From positions 496,001 to 560,000 of the forward strand of contig CAWFUP010000002.1 in assembly GCA_963819075.1 (NCBI GenBank): 64,000 bases of DNA. Direction: 5' to 3'. This DNA comes from CAVQBJ01 sp963819075. GTDB taxonomy: Bacteria > Actinomycetota > Thermoleophilia > Solirubrobacterales > Solirubrobacteraceae. Below are positions 59,575 to 64,000 of this stretch, in pieces; position 1 is the stretch's first letter; every line of letters begins with the position of its first letter. The notes beneath the pieces are model-generated. The model was not told the DNA's origin. It ran no database searches and was given only the letters and a program-made list of their open reading frames with translations. A program made the translations under genes and the position numbers.

Positions 59575-60758
59575 GCGACGCGTTCGGCGCGGGCGCCGCG
59601 GGCCGCCGGGACGCGGACGTCTCGGCGGCGCCGGATGGCGCCGACGCGGCCGCGGCCGACCGGCCGGCCGGCGGTTCCGGCGACCCACAGACGCTCATCG
59701 ACGTCGAGCACCTCGAGGTGCACTTCCCGATCCGCTCCGGCGCGCTGATCGCCCGCAAGACCGGTGAGGTCCACGCCGTCTCGGACATCACGCTTCGCCT
59801 GCGCGAGGGCGAGACGCTTGGCGTGGTGGGGGAGTCGGGTTGCGGCAAGACGACGCTCATCCGCACGCTCGTGCGGCTCGTCAACCCGACCGGCGGGACG
59901 ATCCGCTTCCGGGGCCGGGACATCACTCACTCCAAGCGGCGCGAGCTGGCCCCCGTGCGCCGCGAGATGCAGATGGTCTTCCAGGACCCGCAGGCGTCGC
60001 TCAACCCGCGCAAGCGCGTGGGCCAGATCCTCGGCACGCCGTTGCGGATCCGCGGCGTCCCGCGCGGCGAGGTCGAGGCGCGCTCGCGCGAGCTGCTCGA
60101 CCGCGTCGGCCTGAACCCCGAGCACCTCAACCGCTTCCCGCACGAGTTCTCCGGCGGACAGCGCCAGCGCATCGGCATCGCCCGGGCGCTCGCCATGGAG
60201 CCGAAGGTGATCATGCTCGACGAGCCGGTGTCCGCGCTGGACGTCTCCGTGCAGGCGCAGGTCATCAACCTGCTCGACGACCTGCAGGACTCGCTGTCGC
60301 TGACGTTCGTGTTCGTGGCCCACGACCTGGCGGTGGTCCGGCACGTCTCGGATCGGATCGCCGTGCTCTACCTCGGCAAGCTCGTGGAGTTGTCTCCGGC
60401 GGCCGAGCTCTACGACAAGCCGATCCACCCGTACACGCTCGCCCTACTCGGCGCGATCCCGATCCCCGACCCGCGCGAGAACCGGGCCCGCACCCGCGTG
60501 GTCCTCGAGGGCGAGCCGCCGAACCCGATCTCGCCCCCGCCCGGCTGTCGCTTCCACACGCGTTGCCCGCGCGCAACCGACATCTGTCGCACCTCCGAGC
60601 CGCCGCTGACCGAATACGCGGGCGGCCATCTCGCCGCCTGTCACCACCCGCTGAACGTCACCGCCGAGGAGATCGCGGCGTCGAGCCGTTCGCCGGCCAG
60701 CCCGATCGGCGCCGGCACCGAGCAGCCGACCGCCGGCGGCGCTCCCGTACCATCGTGA
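59571..60758 (+). CDS. Peptide ABC transporter ATPase (DppF-type)
   Basis: Second ATPase, 395 residues. An Ala/Asp-rich N-terminus (about 40 residues) precedes LIDVEHLEVHFPIRSGALIA. Walker A is VGESGCGKTTLIRTL, then FQDPQASLNPRKRVGQIL, signature FSGGQRQRIGIARAL, Walker B VIMLDEPVSALDVS and VAHDLAVVRHVSDR. The C-terminal extension holds PPPGCRFHTRCPRATDIC. It completes a five-gene importer of peptides or similar solutes; the DUF1385 and M20 genes follow closely. Confidence 0.92.
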
Positions 60759-60759
60759 G

Positions 60760-62112
60760 ATGACCGACGTGCGGATCGAGGGAGCGCCGGGCGGCGTGGC
60801 GGGCGATGCCGCCATCGCGGCGAGCGAGCGCGAGGCGCTCGAGCTGCTGCAGCGACTGATCCGCTTCGACACGGTCAACCCGCCCGGGAACGAACGCCCA
60901 GCGCAGGAACATCTCGCCGCGCACCTGCAGGCGGCCGGCTTGCAGTGCGAGCTGCTCGGCCGCACCCCCGAGCGCCCGAACCTCATCGCCCGTCTCCGCG
61001 GGGCGGCACCGGGGCCGACGCTCTGCCTGCTGTCGCACGTCGACACGGTGCTGGCCGACCCGTCGGCGTGGGCGCACGACCCGTGGTCGGGAGACCTCGC
61101 GGACGGCTACGTATGGGGGCGCGGCGCGCTGGACATGAAGAACCAGACCGCGGCCGAGGTGGCGGCCGCCTGTGCGCTTGCGCGCTCTGGCTGGCGTCCG
61201 CCCCGTGGCGAGCTGCTCGTCGTGTGCGTCGTGGACGAGGAGCGGGGAGGCTACGAGGGCGCCATGTGGCTGACCGAGAACCATCCCGAGCGGGTGCGTT
61301 GCGAGTACGTCGTCAACGAGGGCGGCGGCTGGCGGCTGGAGTACGGCGACCGCGTCCTCTACGGCGTCGGCTGCGCCGAGAAGGGGGTCTTCCGCTTCCT
61401 GCTGCACACCGACGGCGTCGCCGGGCACGCATCGATGCCCGACATGGGGGAGAACGCGCTGCTCAAGCTCGCGCCGCTGCTGCAGGCGCTCGGCGAGCGC
61501 CGGCCGAGCCCCGACCTGACCGAGGAGCCGCGCATGCTGCTCGACGCCCTCGGGGAGCCCGCGGACGAACCACTCGCCGCGCTCGGACACATCCGTGAGC
61601 GCGCGCCGGAGCTGGCTGTGAGCCTGGCCGCCATGATCGGCATCACCTTTGCGCCGACGCGCGCGTTCGCCTCGGAGAAGATCAACGTCATCCCGGCGAG
61701 CGCCCGCATCGCCGTCGACTGCCGCGTCCCTCCCGGCCTCGGCGAGCCTGACGTGCTGCGCCGCGTCGAGGAGGTCCTCGGTCCCGACGGTTATCGCCTC
61801 GAGTTCACCGAGAAGGTCCCTGGCAACCGCTCGCCGTTCGATTCCGAGCTCGTCGGTTACATTCGCGACTGGGTCGGCGAGCAGGAGCCGGGCGCGGTCT
61901 GCGTCCCCTCGGTCCTGCCCGGCTTCACCGACTCGCGCACCTTCCGCGCCGCCTTCCCCGAGTGCCAGGCCTACGGCTTCTTCCCCCACCGCCACATGCC
62001 GATCTCCCTCCACGGCCCGCTCATCCACGGTGCCGACGAGCGCATCGACACGCGCGACCTCGCTTACGCCACCCGCTTCTTCTCCGACCTCATCCAGCGA
62101 GTCCTCCAATGA
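60760..62112 (+). CDS. M20-family metallopeptidase
   Basis: A cytoplasmic dizinc peptidase/deacylase of the ArgE/DapE/carboxypeptidase G2 group, 450 residues. The first zinc His is in LCLLSHVDTVL, the bridging Asp in WGRGALDMKNQTAAE, the catalytic Glu pair in VDEERGGYEGA, and the lid domain begins near KGVFRFLLHTDGVAGHAS. The final His is in ISLHGPLIHGADERI. ATG 60760 is one base after the ATPase stop. Next to a peptide importer it probably hydrolyses the imported peptides or acyl-amino acids. Confidence 0.88.
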   Translation: MTDVRIEGAPGGVAGDAAIAASEREALELLQRLIRFDTVNPPGNERPAQEHLAAHLQAAGLQCELLGRTPERPNLIARLRGAAPGPTLCLLSHVDTVLADPSAWAHDPWSGDLADGYVWGRGALDMKNQTAAEVAAACALARSGWRPPRGELLVVCVVDEERGGYEGAMWLTENHPERVRCEYVVNEGGGWRLEYGDRVLYGVGCAEKGVFRFLLHTDGVAGHASMPDMGENALLKLAPLLQALGERRPSPDLTEEPRMLLDALGEPADEPLAALGHIRERAPELAVSLAAMIGITFAPTRAFASEKINVIPASARIAVDCRVPPGLGEPDVLRRVEEVLGPDGYRLEFTEKVPGNRSPFDSELVGYIRDWVGEQEPGAVCVPSVLPGFTDSRTFRAAFPECQAYGFFPHRHMPISLHGPLIHGADERIDTRDLAYATRFFSDLIQRVLQ

Positions 62113-62990
62113 CCGAGTTTCGCGAAGACCAGGCGGGGGCGGCTGGATCCGCGAACGCGAAGAGCGTCGGTGACGCGCCGCCCGCTCAATCACCGCAGCC
62201 GAAGCCCAAGCTGCGCCTCGGCGGCATGGCCCTCTCCAACGGACTTCTCGTGCACGGCCCGACGCACTGGGCCGCCGCCGTCCGGCGCCGCGACGGCACG
62301 ATCGCTGTCGCCTCGGGACGCAAGGCCCGCCTGACCGTCGCCGACGGCGTGCCGGGCCTGCGTGGGATCGTGCGGCTCGCCGAGGCGATGAGCGTCACCG
62401 CGCTCGTCAAGCGCCGCCTCCCCGAGGCGCGCCTGCCGTTCCAGAGCCCCGCCGTCGTGGCCGTCGCGCTCGCCTCCGCGCTCGTCGGCTCGCGCCTGCG
62501 GCGGCGCGAGCACACGACGCTGCTCGGCGAGCTCGCCGGCGTGGTCGTCTCGATGGCGCCGGCCGTGGCGGCGCTGCGAGGGGGCGAGCTGGCCTCCTAC
62601 CACGGCGTCGAGCACAAGGCGATCGCCGCGTACGAGCAGGACGCCGCCGACGCGGCCGACGCCGCCAAGGAGCACGACCGCTGCGGCTCGCACCTCATCA
62701 CGCCGATGGTCACCCTCAACCTCGTCGGCGCGGCGCTGCTGCGCCGGCTCGGGCGCCGCGCGCCGACGTGGGCAGCGACGGCTGTGTCGTTAGGGTCGAT
62801 CGGCGCGGCCGTCGAGGTGTTCTCGTGGTGCGAGCGCCACCGGTCGAGCGTCCTGGCGCAGGCGCTGCGCCGGCCCGGGCACGAGCTGCAGCGCCTGCTC
62901 GGCACGCGCGAGCCGGACGAGCGCCAGCTGGAGGTCGGTCGCGCGGCGCTTGCCGAGATCCTCCGCGTCGAGGCGGCGGACGCGGCGTAG
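62109..62990 (+). CDS. DUF1385 family membrane protein
   Basis: A 293-residue protein of DUF1385. Typical features are the core GMALSNGLLVHGPTHWAAAV-like opening, the conserved ASYHGVEHKAIAAYEQD, where other members have YHGAEHKTI, and HDRCGSHLITPMVTLNLVG. Four or so hydrophobic segments follow. In the family a His/Glu/Cys set suggests a metal site, but the function is unknown. ATG 62109 overlaps the M20 stop by four bases. Confidence 0.82.
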   Translation: MTEFREDQAGAAGSANAKSVGDAPPAQSPQPKPKLRLGGMALSNGLLVHGPTHWAAAVRRRDGTIAVASGRKARLTVADGVPGLRGIVRLAEAMSVTALVKRRLPEARLPFQSPAVVAVALASALVGSRLRRREHTTLLGELAGVVVSMAPAVAALRGGELASYHGVEHKAIAAYEQDAADAADAAKEHDRCGSHLITPMVTLNLVGAALLRRLGRRAPTWAATAVSLGSIGAAVEVFSWCERHRSSVLAQALRRPGHELQRLLGTREPDERQLEVGRAALAEILRVEAADAA

Positions 62991-63087
62991 CACAGGCTCA
63001 CCGTCGGCGTCGGCATTCTGGACGGATGTCTCAGTTTTTCCGCCGGGGTCGATATTCGGTCCGCGAGGGTCGATAATCGCTTCGCCC

Positions 63088-64000
63088 ATGGCCCTGATCA
63101 CGTCGACCGCACAGACTCTCTCGGACGCTGCGGCCAAGCACCAGGCCACGGCGGCGGCGAAGGCCCTGGCGGTCCATCACGCCGTCACCCAGGCGGTGAT
63201 CACGCACCAGGCAGCGCCGCCGCAGCCGTCGCTGTCGTCGCAGATCCAGAACTTCTTCCTCAACTGGCAGCCCGCCTTCATGGTGCTGTTCTTCCTGCTG
63301 CTGCTGTACCTCATGTGGCGTGTTCTGGCGGTGATGCCGAAGGTCAAGCCGCAGAAGATCGCGCCGACGTCCAAGCAGGCCATCGGTTGGGACGACATCG
63401 CCGGCGCCGACGACGCGAAGGCCGAGCTGGCGGAGATCGTCGAGTTCCTGCGCGATCCGGAGCCGTTTCGCAAGCTTGGCGCCAGCGTGCCCAAGGGCGT
63501 GCTGCTGCACGGGCCGCCGGGCACCGGCAAGACGCTGCTGGCCAAGGCCGTGGCCGGCGAATCCGGCGCGACGTTCTTCGCGCAGTCGGCAGCCTCGTTC
63601 GTCGAGATGTTCGCCGGCCTCGGCGCCGCGCGGATCCGTCGCCTGTTCGCCGTCGCGCGCAAGCACGAGCCGGCGATCATCTTCATCGACGAGCTCGATG
63701 CGGTCGGCGGGCACCGCGGGATGGACATCTCCGGCGAGAAGGACCAGACGCTCAACCAGCTGCTCGTGGAGATGGACGGCTTCGCTTCGAGCGGGCGCGT
63801 CGTCGTGATTGCCGCCTCCAACCTGCTCGAGAAGCTCGATCCGGCTCTGCTGCGGCCGGGACGCTTCGACCGGCAGGTGTTCGTGTCCCCGCCCGGCGTC
63901 GAGGGCCGCGTCGGCGTGCTGAACGTGCACACGCGCGACAAGCCGCTCGGCCCCCGTGTCGACCTCGAGCTCGTCGCACAGCAAACGAGCGGCCTGACGG
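63088..64000 (+). CDS. FtsH-like AAA protease, 3' end outside window
   Basis: The visible 304 residues contain a short Ala/His/Gln-rich N-terminus, one membrane helix (about 60-82, PAFMVLFFLLLLYLMW) and an FtsH-type AAA module: DDIAGADDAKAELAEIVEFL, Walker A LLHGPPGTGKTLLAKAV, Walker B AIIFIDELDAVG, the second-region SRH-like DPALLRPGRFDRQ. Most FtsH proteins have two helices and a periplasmic domain; this one has a single helix and none. The peptidase domain with HExxH lies beyond the window. ATG 63088 starts just before the helix region. Confidence 0.85.
   Translation, partial: MALITSTAQTLSDAAAKHQATAAAKALAVHHAVTQAVITHQAAPPQPSLSSQIQNFFLNWQPAFMVLFFLLLLYLMWRVLAVMPKVKPQKIAPTSKQAIGWDDIAGADDAKAELAEIVEFLRDPEPFRKLGASVPKGVLLHGPPGTGKTLLAKAVAGESGATFFAQSAASFVEMFAGLGAARIRRLFAVARKHEPAIIFIDELDAVGGHRGMDISGEKDQTLNQLLVEMDGFASSGRVVVIAASNLLEKLDPALLRPGRFDRQVFVSPPGVEGRVGVLNVHTRDKPLGPRVDLELVAQQTSGLT

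Overview
The window is very GC-rich bacterial chromosome, apparently from an actinomycete-like lineage. The best guess is Actinomycetota, class Thermoleophilia (Solirubrobacterales-like). This rests on the high GC, frequent GTG starts, GTGA/ATGA gene overlaps, a cobA-hemD fusion next to hemC and hemA, a CcmABCD-type haem exporter in an actinobacterial background, and an FtsH-like protease without an extracytoplasmic domain. It is an inference, not a proven placement.

Layout. (1) 1-7.9 kb, core: partial sortase, thiL and infA (minus), a PIG-V-like mannosyltransferase, HAD phosphatase, CPBP protease, L,D-transpeptidase, small membrane protein, pyrE and a GNAT acetyltransferase, ending in tRNA-Arg(CCT). 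(2) 8.0-28.8 kb, accessory: a DDE transposase, many small regulators (MarR, MerR-like, XRE, a stand-alone sigma region 4), small membrane and SHOCT proteins, a secreted protease pair under near-identical promoters, and a DyP peroxidase with a C-terminal prealbumin/SpaA-like domain. This region also has a compact toxin/antitoxin/ImmA-protease cluster and, beside it, a nucleotidyltransferase operon ending in a membrane protein. No tRNA-type integrase or duplicated tRNA end was found. (3) 28.8-38.2 kb, core: FkbM methyltransferase, dtd, AEC transporter, GalT-like protein, TlpA, a DEAH helicase with a hyperacidic insert, an MBL hydrolase and a PAS protein. (4) 38.5-48.2 kb: a long minus-strand run joining siroheme synthesis, molybdopterin synthesis (moaC, moaB), cytochrome c maturation (ccmA-D), early haem synthesis (hemA, hemC, cobA-hemD), a SAM-hydrolysing-type enzyme and birA. 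(5) 48.3-64 kb: an MpaB-like fragment, a degenerate HD-GYP membrane protein, an MFS transporter, an ALDH pseudoenzyme with rarA, a five-gene peptide ABC transporter followed by an M20 peptidase and a DUF1385 protein, and the start of an FtsH-like protease.

How genes work together. The 38.5-48.2 kb run would supply haem and siroheme precursors, export haem and attach it to cytochromes, and make molybdenum cofactor, all cofactors of respiratory enzymes. The ABC transporter plus M20 peptidase looks like peptide uptake and breakdown. The 22.2-26.4 kb segment is the strongest candidate for an undescribed defence or toxin-antitoxin system. Four genes (thiL, immA, the regulator at 23.8 kb and the SAM-adenosyltransferase) each need a one-base shift to read through. 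Either the sequence carries indel errors or those genes are decaying, so their predicted ends should be read with care.
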